Assembly (NCBI GenBank): GCA_902605365.1 | Contig: CACLCM010000002.1 | Location: 1-64,000 of the forward strand | Direction of reading: 5' to 3' | Length of the DNA: 64,000 nucleotides | DNA from: an uncultured Candidatus Poseidoniales archaeon | GTDB taxonomy: Archaea > Thermoplasmatota > Poseidoniia > Poseidoniales > Poseidoniaceae | Shown here: piece by piece, positions 44,172 to 51,732 of the stretch | How the letters are laid out: the number at the start of each line of letters is the position of its first letter | How positions within the stretch are numbered: position 1 is the stretch's first letter | Program-made: the position numbers and the translations under genes | Notes under the pieces: generated by a model | What the model was told of the DNA's origin: nothing | The model's input: only the letters and a program-made list of their open reading frames with translations | Database searches by the model: none

Positions 44172-46283
44172 TTAGTATTGTCTCCCTCTTAGAGATTTAG
44201 AGACTCTTTGAGGCGCTAAATTTGATTGGTGAACTCCAACTCCCAGATTTGATATAATTTTCTCAGTAGCATCTAATATTCTCTTAACATGGGTTTTTGT
44301 CAGTTTAATACCTGAATCCTCATTGTGTACCTCGTCGTTTCGAAGAATCCTAGCTTGCTGTAATTTGTCTAACATAGCGCTAGTGAATTTCATTTCATTG
44401 GCAATTACATCAATCAATTTCAAAGCAGCACCTTTCCCTTCAGGCATTGGCTCTGTTTGAGTCTCGCACCACATTTCTTTAGCGTGTGATTCGAATCGAG
44501 TAAATGCTGCAGTTAGAGAATCCTCTAGTGAACCTCTTTCTATAGCGCTCTTAACCTTCATACTCAATTTATCATTTCCACTGTTTAGGTTTGGATAAAT
44601 ACTGTAATCAAAAAGTGTATTTTTATTTCCTATCTCCTTCTCAACAATTACTTCTTTCTCAACAATTACTTCCTTTTCAATAATTTTCCTCTCTACAACA
44701 ACTTTAGTTTCCACTATTCCGCCTTCCAGATTAGAAATACAAATTTCATCAAATGGAGAGCAACTCAATAGTTGATTAAGTTCGTTCAGATTAAGATTAG
44801 GTCCTGGTAGATCACTAGCGTTATGTTTCTCTAGTAGCCTATCCAAACTCAAATGCGAGGTTGGGCTAGATTCAACCATCTCGTAAAGCATAGCCGCCCT
44901 TGGACTTGAATAACCAAGGTATGGATCGATTTTCCATCCTATGCTGTTACCCCAGGCTACATTTTCTCTTGTTAGTGGCAAATTCAATTGAGGGAGTTTT
45001 TCATTTACATTTTGGAATGTTCCGAAGGTCATTGGTTGCAAATTCATCTCAACCGCTTTCTTGTAAGTTGTTGGAGTCCAACCTAAATTTTCCAATTTCT
45101 TAACTTCTTTACTAGGTAGGTATGGAGGATCGGTTAAAGTATTGACATTCCCTCGATTGATTGAATACCCAATGTTTGGAGCAACAAAATTACTGCTCCA
45201 TGCTGCAGCCTCTGCTCCAGATAAGTGTTCAGGAGGGTGCATACGATGGCTATTAGTGATAATAATGTAAAACCAATCCTTTGCCCTATTGTATTCAGCT
45301 AAAGTTGAAAATTTTGTTTTCCTTAATTGATTAAATTCATCGATTGAGGTTACTCCTGATGACTTATATAATTCAAAATCATTAGGGTTTTCAATACCCA
45401 ATCTTGCACAAAAATATATGTCCTCATTCTCCTTGATTCCAATACTGTTGTAGTATGATACAAGTAATTCATTTCCTTCGATTATTGTGGCTAGCTTGTT
45501 TAGACATTCATCTACCACTTTTTTGAGGTTTTCTGCCCTGCCAGAATAATGGTAAGAAAGCCATTCTGCATGAGAACTATTCGATGATGTGATTAAGTTT
45601 AAACCATTTTCACCATTCATTTTGTCCTCCAATTCATTCTCCCATACCGCTTCAAATAATTCATAGAAGTGATTGGACAGCATACGGATATTAAATTTAA
45701 AATCAGGATTTTTGGTTTTGTATTCAGGTTCTTGCCGATAACCGCCACGGTTATCTCGAATGTAGTTACCTTGTTCATTGCGAACATTAACTTTTCTCAT
45801 CCAGCTTGATTTTTGCCATTCGCCCCAACAAAGTTCCACCCAATGATTATGATTAAAATTAAACCGATTTTTTGAGTCACCTCCATATTTCTCCCACCAT
45901 TTAGGATCAGATTTGATTATAGGAGCAATCAAAGTGTATTCTTCAGAATGTTTACCATTAGTAAATCTGAAATTTTCAATAGATGTTTTATGTATAATTT
46001 CACCACGTATTTCAAAAATTTCATTCTTAGTAAGATAAACTGTTTCGCTTTGGCGATAAATTTCAAAATCATGCCAAGAGAATGAAACTGTAGTTATTTG
46101 CGGATTAAAATCCCTAGCTACAATCACTGTGATCTTCGATTCAGGAACTGGAACATCCGAGAGTTTCTTTAGTTGATAAGCCACAGTAGAGCGCTTCAGG
46201 CCTAATTCATCTGCTATTTCTTGGTGAGTTCTGCCTCTTGCTCTCAATTCCATTATCCTCTGCAACTCGTTGTCGGTGACCAT
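44172..46283 (-). CDS. HTH protein with charged coil and C-terminal HEPN-like domain
   Basis: Residue numbers are from the TTG at 46301; ATG 46283 (residue 7) is the likelier start, giving 704 residues. Residues 10-45 form a helix-turn-helix (E-I-A-D-E-L-G-L-K-R-S-T-V-A-Y-Q-L-K). Residues 55-520 are unrecognised, rich in Trp/Asn. Residues 530-558 are a charged coil with a V-E-K-E-V-I repeat. The last 130 residues are helical and contain R-N-D-E-V-H (Arg654-x4-His659) in the context expected of HEPN ribonucleases. It may be a regulated RNA-cleaving toxin or defence effector; this is inferred. Confidence 0.7.
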   Translation of the reverse strand: MVTDNELQRIMELRARGRTHQEIADELGLKRSTVAYQLKKLSDVPVPESKITVIVARDFNPQITTVSFSWHDFEIYRQSETVYLTKNEIFEIRGEIIHKTSIENFRFTNGKHSEEYTLIAPIIKSDPKWWEKYGGDSKNRFNFNHNHWVELCWGEWQKSSWMRKVNVRNEQGNYIRDNRGGYRQEPEYKTKNPDFKFNIRMLSNHFYELFEAVWENELEDKMNGENGLNLITSSNSSHAEWLSYHYSGRAENLKKVVDECLNKLATIIEGNELLVSYYNSIGIKENEDIYFCARLGIENPNDFELYKSSGVTSIDEFNQLRKTKFSTLAEYNRAKDWFYIIITNSHRMHPPEHLSGAEAAAWSSNFVAPNIGYSINRGNVNTLTDPPYLPSKEVKKLENLGWTPTTYKKAVEMNLQPMTFGTFQNVNEKLPQLNLPLTRENVAWGNSIGWKIDPYLGYSSPRAAMLYEMVESSPTSHLSLDRLLEKHNASDLPGPNLNLNELNQLLSCSPFDEICISNLEGGIVETKVVVERKIIEKEVIVEKEVIVEKEIGNKNTLFDYSIYPNLNSGNDKLSMKVKSAIERGSLEDSLTAAFTRFESHAKEMWCETQTEPMPEGKGAALKLIDVIANEMKFTSAMLDKLQQARILRNDEVHNEDSGIKLTKTHVKRILDATEKIISNLGVGVHQSNLAPQRVSKSLRGRQY

Positions 46284-46315
46284 GCTTATCCGAACAGTCA
46301 AAACTACATAAATGT

Positions 46316-46346
46316 TTGGAATTATTCCAATTAGTTGGAATTATTC
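46316..46346. promoter_or_regulatory. Two operator-like repeats between divergent element genes
   Basis: TTGGAATTATTC occurs at 46316-46327 and again at 46335-46346, 19 nt apart (about two helical turns). The first includes the palindrome GGAATTATTCC; CCAATTAGTTGG bridges the two. They lie 33 nt upstream of the HTH gene's ATG and about 75 nt upstream of the HEAT gene. They are probably bound by the HTH protein itself. Confidence 0.6.
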
Positions 46347-46421
46347 TCGATTTAGATGGGGCAAATACAAGCCCTTGTAAGTGTTGGCAAGATTAATTAT
46401 GAGCGAGCATGAGTAACTGTT

Positions 46422-47414
46422 GTGTGGGATGGATACAACTATTTTGATACCGAAAATTTTCGCATTGAAATTGGAAAAATACTGGACCGATTACGTGCAG
46501 ATACAGCGGACATTAGCAAAGAATTTCCACTAAGAGAACTGAAGAATCAACTCACGGGAGGTTCTCTATCTGCTCTATCTAGTCACTGGAGATCTCAAGG
46601 AATAGTTAGGAGTGGCACTAGGTTGAGAGGCAAAAAATCGACCATGCTTCATGATGAAGGACATGTCTTGTGGGAGAAAGAAGAGTGGAGACTAATTCGA
46701 AATAAGGAAGAGAATCGATTTCAGGAATTGCTAAAAGATATGCAGAATCTTGCATTAGAACCATTAACAAATATTGTTCTTAATGCTGAAGATGACTACC
46801 TTTCTGATAAATCATTGAAACTTATTTGTATATTTGAAGGAGGAAGTTCAGTTGACTTATTGATAGATTTTTTACAAAATGTAGAAGTTAATCATCATAG
46901 AAAAATGTCAGTTGTAGAAGAGATGGTAAAAATAGGAGGCGAAAAATTTGTTGATCCTTTGCTTCGAGTTTTGGACTTGGAAGAAATTGAAATTCCAGGT
47001 ACTGGAGAACTTCTAGGACTGAAAATCATACGCGCATTGGGTAGTATCGGAAGTGAGAAGGCAGTAGAACCATTACTCAATTTGTTTGAAAGAAAGAACC
47101 AGACGAATGGATATGGTTCTGTTGCTTCTGCGCTAGGATGTATTGGAGATAAAAGAGCTGTTGAGCCATTGATTGAGGCCTTATCAGATGAATCTTGTAA
47201 ATGCAAGGGAGACGTAGTAAAGGCACTTGGTTTACTTAATGACAAAAGAGCTGTAGAACCGCTTATTGGCGCTTTAGATGATGAAATGTGGTATGTTAGA
47301 AGCGTTGCAGTAAAATCACTTACTTCTATTGGAGGTTCGAAAGTGAAAGCTGCTTTAGTTGACTATGACTATAGGGATATTAAATATGGAGGAAGTTACA
47401 AGCCAAGTTCCTGA
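46422..47414 (+). CDS. HEAT-repeat (PBS-lyase-type) protein
   Basis: The protein has 330 residues from GTG 46422; no nearby in-frame ATG fits. Residues 1-110 are a basic, mixed domain (L-R-E-L-K-N-Q-L-T-G-G-S-L, W-R-S-Q-G-I-V-R-S-G-T) that could be a winged helix. Residues 120-325 are HEAT repeats with the K-A-V-E-P-L-L, R-A-V-E-P-L-I-E-A-L and R-A-V-E-P-L-I-G-A-L units of PBS-lyase HEAT proteins. There is no enzyme motif. Divergent from the HEPN gene over a shared operator, it is a candidate partner, sensor or inhibitor. Confidence 0.75.
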   Translation: MWDGYNYFDTENFRIEIGKILDRLRADTADISKEFPLRELKNQLTGGSLSALSSHWRSQGIVRSGTRLRGKKSTMLHDEGHVLWEKEEWRLIRNKEENRFQELLKDMQNLALEPLTNIVLNAEDDYLSDKSLKLICIFEGGSSVDLLIDFLQNVEVNHHRKMSVVEEMVKIGGEKFVDPLLRVLDLEEIEIPGTGELLGLKIIRALGSIGSEKAVEPLLNLFERKNQTNGYGSVASALGCIGDKRAVEPLIEALSDESCKCKGDVVKALGLLNDKRAVEPLIGALDDEMWYVRSVAVKSLTSIGGSKVKAALVDYDYRDIKYGGSYKPSS

Positions 47415-47466
47415 TTTTTATCAATGTGGTAGTAATTATTTCTGAGTAAAATAGGGGCCCAAAAAC

Positions 47467-47493
47467 GGAGTTCAAATCTCCCTCTCGGCGCTT
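47467..47493 (+). repeat. Right attachment-like repeat (displaced tRNA-Ser 3' fragment)
   Basis: Only the T loop and 3' acceptor strand are present; no 5' half of a tRNA precedes it, so it is not a functional tRNA. It matches 26 of 27 positions of 43933-43959. Its T at 47479 would pair with A52 of the intact tRNA's T stem, so it is probably the original chromosomal 3' end. Confidence 0.82.
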
Positions 47494-47542
47494 AACAATC
47501 GTAGATTGTTGGCTAGGTTTGTCAATCAGAGATTGAACAAAC
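47494..47542 (-). terminator. Two tandem hairpins downstream of the 458-residue membrane protein
   Basis: AACAATC-GTA-GATTGTT (47494-47510) and GTTTGTCAATC-AGA-GATTGAACAAAC (47517-47542, one bulge) form adjacent stem-loops. They lie just past the stop of the minus-strand membrane-protein gene, at the right edge of the integrated element. CGGCGCT occurs on both sides of the pair. No T-tract follows, so termination is an inference from position. Confidence 0.4.
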
Positions 47543-47554
47543 CGGCGCTCAAAA

Positions 47555-48931
47555 TCATTCTTCTTCAATAGTAGAATCATACTCAGACTCTAATTGCTTG
47601 ACTATCTTTTCATTTAATCCGAAGGTAGATGCAACTGTATCGAGTAACTTTCTCTCCTCTTTAGTGATAATACGGTCTTCCATCGCCGTCCTATATGCAT
47701 CCAAGTATGCGGTTTCCTCAGGCGTATGCGTTTCAGGAATGAAGCGATTAGATGCTTTGTCTATAATTAACAAAATTGGTTTTCTTACCACAAGCAAGGA
47801 TACACCGATAAAGACTCCGCCAGCCGCTCCATAACCAATCAAACTCTCCATTAGTTCACTTCCAACAATGAAGGAAATGACACCTAAACCAGTGAATACT
47901 GCCGTTGTGAAGCCTTTTCGTAGGTTATTATCGATCCCAAATACAGTATCTTTCAGGGTAGCGTGAACGAACATCATTGCTTCAAAGGCAATTGCAGCTG
48001 GAGTTATAGTAAGAGAAAATATCCACGCAAAGAATAACATTCGTTCCGTGAAATTGGGGTCACCGTATCTCCAAAGAGTTTCATCAATAAACGTCACTTG
48101 GCTTCCATGTACTACAGAAATTAATATCAATAGTATAAACCAGAACATCAGTAATACTACCTTTCCTAAAAATCCAATGTACAGGGACCTTGAAGTGAGA
48201 CTTTTACTGAAGTCGGGATTATCTCCCTCTTTGTAAGATTTTATTGAAGAACGTATGAACAATAATGCAAGTAATGAAACCATAGGAGAACCTAGAGCAA
48301 TTGCCCATAAACCAGGAGGCTGTGTTGTTACCGTTGCCTCATAACTAGCAGTACAGTCACCAGTATCCTTGAAATCATCCTCAATACCTTGTCTCCATTC
48401 TTCATCCTCACCAAACCAACGATCTGTTGTTGGCTCTTCGCCTTCTTCACAAACTACCCATGTTGCGTCTGAAACATAGAATGCAGGTACTGTTCTAATC
48501 AGTAACCAGATTGTAATTCCCAGAGCGGGAGCAATATACCAGGCATGCTTTTTGAATGAAGGCTTGTGCATGAAACTGAGTCTGTTCAATCGGTAGTAAA
48601 TCGGTATACACAGATACATAATTACGGCTGTAATATGGGCTGTGAAGAATACATCGATTGTCCAATGCCATAGAATATCTTGTAGCCATTCATATCTTCT
48701 GATGTAAGGTGTGACTTGTGCAACAATAAATGATGCCTTTATCCCTTCGCACACCAATAATACAGACATAAATTTATTTTCAAATCCTTTTGATTTAGCA
48801 CGCCAAACCAAAGCAGCTAATGCTACACAATAAAACAATATCAGTAGGGAACTGATAGAAATGATCATCCTAAAACCAAAAAGATTGTCAGCGCTGAAAG
48901 CACCAATATAGTATTCTTGGACGGTTCTCAT
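47555..48931 (-). CDS. Polytopic membrane protein with C-terminal TerB-like helical tail
   Basis: The protein has 458 residues and about nine hydrophobic helices. A loop of roughly 60 acidic residues with two Cys (W-V-V-C-E-E-G-E-E, T-G-D-C) lies between helices 4 and 5, probably extracellular. The C-terminal 50 residues (Y-R-T-A-M-E-D-R-I-I-T-K-E-E-R-K-L-L-D) resemble TerB or calcium-hand-like helical tails. No transport or enzyme signature is evident. It lies just outside the element's right end. Confidence 0.7.
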   Translation of the reverse strand: MRTVQEYYIGAFSADNLFGFRMIISISSLLILFYCVALAALVWRAKSKGFENKFMSVLLVCEGIKASFIVAQVTPYIRRYEWLQDILWHWTIDVFFTAHITAVIMYLCIPIYYRLNRLSFMHKPSFKKHAWYIAPALGITIWLLIRTVPAFYVSDATWVVCEEGEEPTTDRWFGEDEEWRQGIEDDFKDTGDCTASYEATVTTQPPGLWAIALGSPMVSLLALLFIRSSIKSYKEGDNPDFSKSLTSRSLYIGFLGKVVLLMFWFILLILISVVHGSQVTFIDETLWRYGDPNFTERMLFFAWIFSLTITPAAIAFEAMMFVHATLKDTVFGIDNNLRKGFTTAVFTGLGVISFIVGSELMESLIGYGAAGGVFIGVSLLVVRKPILLIIDKASNRFIPETHTPEETAYLDAYRTAMEDRIITKEERKLLDTVASTFGLNEKIVKQLESEYDSTIEEE

Positions 48932-49006
48932 ACTTCGTGTTCAAATGATACATTTAATTGGTTTTTTGGCTACATAAACAATATTTTTGTAGGATTAAGA
49001 CTACTA

Positions 49007-49885
49007 TTAATCGTTTAATTTGCTCTTTATCAAACCTATAATTTGCATGGTTTGGTTATTGAAAACTATAGTTGCAAATAGTGATGTAAAGATTAACATC
49101 AGCCACCACATAGAGCCTAAACCTGCAGTGTATTCACCACCAAATAGATCGCCGTGGTCGATTGAAGAGGTTATTATCAGATGAATAAACAAGCTGGAAA
49201 GAATTATGATTACTGAAAAACCCCAACCTACAGAGCCGAACCTTTGATATTGTTCTTCTACAAAACCAGAATTAATGATTCCGCTTCCTCTTAAAATTTC
49301 AAGAACTAGCAAAGTAATAATGACAAGTAAAGAGAGGTACAAACAAATCTGCAATATTAGCCCTGATGTAGACATTTCATTAACTCCAACCAGTTTAGCA
49401 GTCTCTTCACCGACCACTTCCTCGAACTCAGAATACTCATATTTCTGAGTTTGAGATTGCCCCATAAAAAATGTGTAAGTAGTCGTTACTTCGAAATCGT
49501 TCAACCCATAGTCAATACTAGTCGATTGCTTATAACCATCATCAACTTCTTCATGTTCGAGATTATACCATGAATAAGAACCTAATGAAGTGAAAATAAG
49601 GAATACCATGATCGTTGCCATCCCAAACTTGGCAGCCTTCCAACCATCAATATCGACTGCACCTAAACCCCCTTTCAACAAGGCAGATAAGTAGGGAGTA
49701 TCTTCGCTATTTGCTAGTCTGGCTTTTTTGAGATTTCCAGATTTGGATTCAATTTGTTTAGGTTTTTTATTTGCATATAGGCGCAAAATCAATTCTGACT
49801 TTTTACCGCTGGTTGGAAGACCTTTTGATTTGAGCAATTCCTTGAGTTGGGGAACTGTCATAGATTGATTAGCGTCTTTAACCAT
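49007..49885 (-). CDS. Membrane protein with N-terminal SAP domain
   Basis: The protein has 292 residues. Residues 8-42 fit a SAP motif (M-T-V-P-Q-L-K-E-L-L-K-S-K-G-L-P-T-S-G-K-K). A basic linker is followed by four transmembrane helices (near 90-108, 173-195, 220-240, 255-275), with an acidic loop of about 60 residues between the first two. SAP motifs usually bind DNA or RNA, so this may tether nucleic acid to the membrane. No homologue is recognised by name. Confidence 0.72.
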   Translation of the reverse strand: MVKDANQSMTVPQLKELLKSKGLPTSGKKSELILRLYANKKPKQIESKSGNLKKARLANSEDTPYLSALLKGGLGAVDIDGWKAAKFGMATIMVFLIFTSLGSYSWYNLEHEEVDDGYKQSTSIDYGLNDFEVTTTYTFFMGQSQTQKYEYSEFEEVVGEETAKLVGVNEMSTSGLILQICLYLSLLVIITLLVLEILRGSGIINSGFVEEQYQRFGSVGWGFSVIIILSSLFIHLIITSSIDHGDLFGGEYTAGLGSMWWLMLIFTSLFATIVFNNQTMQIIGLIKSKLND

Positions 49886-49932
49886 GATAATGAATAATAA
49901 TTATTGTTAATAAGTTGTGGCCCGGAATTAAC

Positions 49933-51732
49933 TTAATTATCATCTGCTCTTGAGATTACATGCATTGTGCTACCCTTCTCCAGATTAGCCTTGACATCTA
50001 TTGCCCAAGCATCTAGTGACACGTTAAGAACCGCAATTTCATCTCCCTGTTTTAGAGTATTGAACAGGCTTGGCCAGGCATTATCCCAACCTTCTACTGC
50101 AATCCTTCCACTGTTGTCAAGTAGAACAATTCCTTTGCGAGCCCATGGCTTGCCATTCTTGCCAACGCCTGATTTGTAAGTAGTATATGCAACTCTACCA
50201 ACTACATTCCACCTAGCTTGGAAGTCGAACAGACCTACATCTCCTTCTTCGGCTTCTGATGCTTTTTCGATTCTTGCATGCGGGTCTACTTTGAGTTGTA
50301 ATTCACCTTTCCAATTGGTCGAAGGAACAACTCCAATTAAACGAATACTATCTCCTTTAGCCACATCAGCAGGGTAAGTAAGCACTCCTTGACTTTCCTT
50401 GACCATTATGCGTACGAAAGCGAACCCTCCATCTTTTTCGATAGTAATATTCGGTGCTTTTTCCGGTACATTCGTGACACTAAAAACCTCACAAAAAATA
50501 TTGACACGAGGTTTTAGGTCGGCAAAGGGGGTTAGTTCGTACACCTTGATGTCGCCTGATGGTTGATGTTGTCCTCCATCCGGTAGGTCATCGTCTCCAC
50601 TACCATTTGGACAGAGCCCTGCCCAATCACATGTATCGCAACGTAACTCATCCGGGTCGTCAATCTTGACACCTCCTTCAGAAAAACCACGTATTGACCT
50701 TGGAATTGGCGGACAATCTTCTATTGTCACCTCAGTTCCTTTGATCTCTTGCCATAAGTCGTTCAATTCAGATTCCAAATTTGTAATTTCTTCGGCAGTA
50801 GGTGGCTCAACTGATTTACGCACACCTACTCCTGCATACCAAATCTCTAGTTCATCGGGTATGACGCCATCATGAGTAATTGACCACAGCATAGCATAGA
50901 TACGTAATTGCTCAACATAATTGCCACTACGGTCACCGCCACCCCGGCTAGCTTTCAAATCCATAATCCGGATTTTTCCACCATGCCTGTAGACTAGGTC
51001 ATATTCACCTTGGAACCAATGTTCTGGGTGTATTACATTCAGAGAGAATGGAGGGGCATTGGGATCTACGAACCAAGGTCTAGCTATTTCCCAAGCCTCA
51101 ACCAATGTACATTCACCAGTTCTTGCTAATGGATTTGGACCTTGTTTTTCTCTTCCATCAGGGGCTGGGATATCCGGCCTTACACCATTACGCCAATCTG
51201 TCAATTCTGATTCTGTGACCGAATCCTTGCAAGATTCTACTTCATCCATGTGCATTCGTAGTGCAGATACGCACATATCTCGATAAGCATCCATTGAGTA
51301 TTCATGCCAATTACCGCCTTTACGTGCGTTCTTACTCCACTCTTCATGCATTTCATCCCTTATGCTTGGCCAATGGGCATCTACCCTGTCTTCACACCAT
51401 TTCATGAAATCCGATGGTAATTCATCATCGAATAGAGGCAGTAACATATCCGCTCCGTTGGCCAGAACATCTGATGGAGCAGAATTGAAAACAATGCCCG
51501 GTGATTCCATTAGAACTCGGCAAACACATTCTTCAACAGCCCTTCCCAAAAAAAGAGGAGGGGTCTGCGGGAATTTTAGTCGCATCTTATTTTGATACCA
51601 CCAAAGTCTAGGACAATCTTCCCAAGTGTTAGCCTGCGAAGCAGAAAGACGATTGAAAGGACCGATATCATCGGTCTGTGAATCGGCAACCTGCACAGGC
51701 ATGTCTCTTATCGTGACATCAAGTGTATTCAA
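49933..51732 (-). CDS. PD-(D/E)XK nuclease with Cas4/AddB-like Cys cluster and OB-fold tail
   Basis: The protein has 599 residues, numbered from the TTG at 51732; ATG 51702 (residue 11) is an alternative start. The RecB-like nuclease core shows G-E-Y-D (Asp245), I-M-D-L-K (Asp258, Lys260) and the Q-L-R-I-Y-A motif. Cys40, Cys365, Cys368 and Cys374 are arranged like the 4Fe-4S ligands of Cas4/AddB. The last 180 residues look like two OB folds (R-V-N-I-F-C-E-V; W-N-V-V-G-R-V-A-Y). It is paralogous to the gene immediately upstream, with overlapping stop and start. It probably acts in DNA end processing. Confidence 0.8.
   Translation of the reverse strand: MNTLDVTIRDMPVQVADSQTDDIGPFNRLSASQANTWEDCPRLWWYQNKMRLKFPQTPPLFLGRAVEECVCRVLMESPGIVFNSAPSDVLANGADMLLPLFDDELPSDFMKWCEDRVDAHWPSIRDEMHEEWSKNARKGGNWHEYSMDAYRDMCVSALRMHMDEVESCKDSVTESELTDWRNGVRPDIPAPDGREKQGPNPLARTGECTLVEAWEIARPWFVDPNAPPFSLNVIHPEHWFQGEYDLVYRHGGKIRIMDLKASRGGGDRSGNYVEQLRIYAMLWSITHDGVIPDELEIWYAGVGVRKSVEPPTAEEITNLESELNDLWQEIKGTEVTIEDCPPIPRSIRGFSEGGVKIDDPDELRCDTCDWAGLCPNGSGDDDLPDGGQHQPSGDIKVYELTPFADLKPRVNIFCEVFSVTNVPEKAPNITIEKDGGFAFVRIMVKESQGVLTYPADVAKGDSIRLIGVVPSTNWKGELQLKVDPHARIEKASEAEEGDVGLFDFQARWNVVGRVAYTTYKSGVGKNGKPWARKGIVLLDNSGRIAVEGWDNAWPSLFNTLKQGDEIAVLNVSLDAWAIDVKANLEKGSTMHVISRADDN

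Larger units (their letters stand above)
43933..47493. mobile_element. 3.5-kb element integrated in tRNA-Ser(CGA)
   Basis: The element is bounded by 27-bp direct repeats of the tRNA 3' end, 3534 bp apart. Inside are the HTH-HEPN gene (-), the HEAT-repeat gene (+) and a possible 38-codon gene. Together they fill nearly all the space. No tyrosine or serine recombinase is recognisable, so it is either non-autonomous or uses an integrase in trans. Swapping the two repeat halves would restore a perfect T stem in the tRNA, which supports true integration rather than chance duplication. Confidence 0.75.

Noticed and set aside
44172..46283. HTH-HEPN protein as the missing recombinase
   Set aside because: The HTH resembles those of resolvases, but no Ser or Tyr recombinase catalytic domain is visible.
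47467..47493. Second tRNA gene
   Set aside because: Only the T loop and acceptor 3' strand are present; the 5' half is absent, so it is an attachment remnant.
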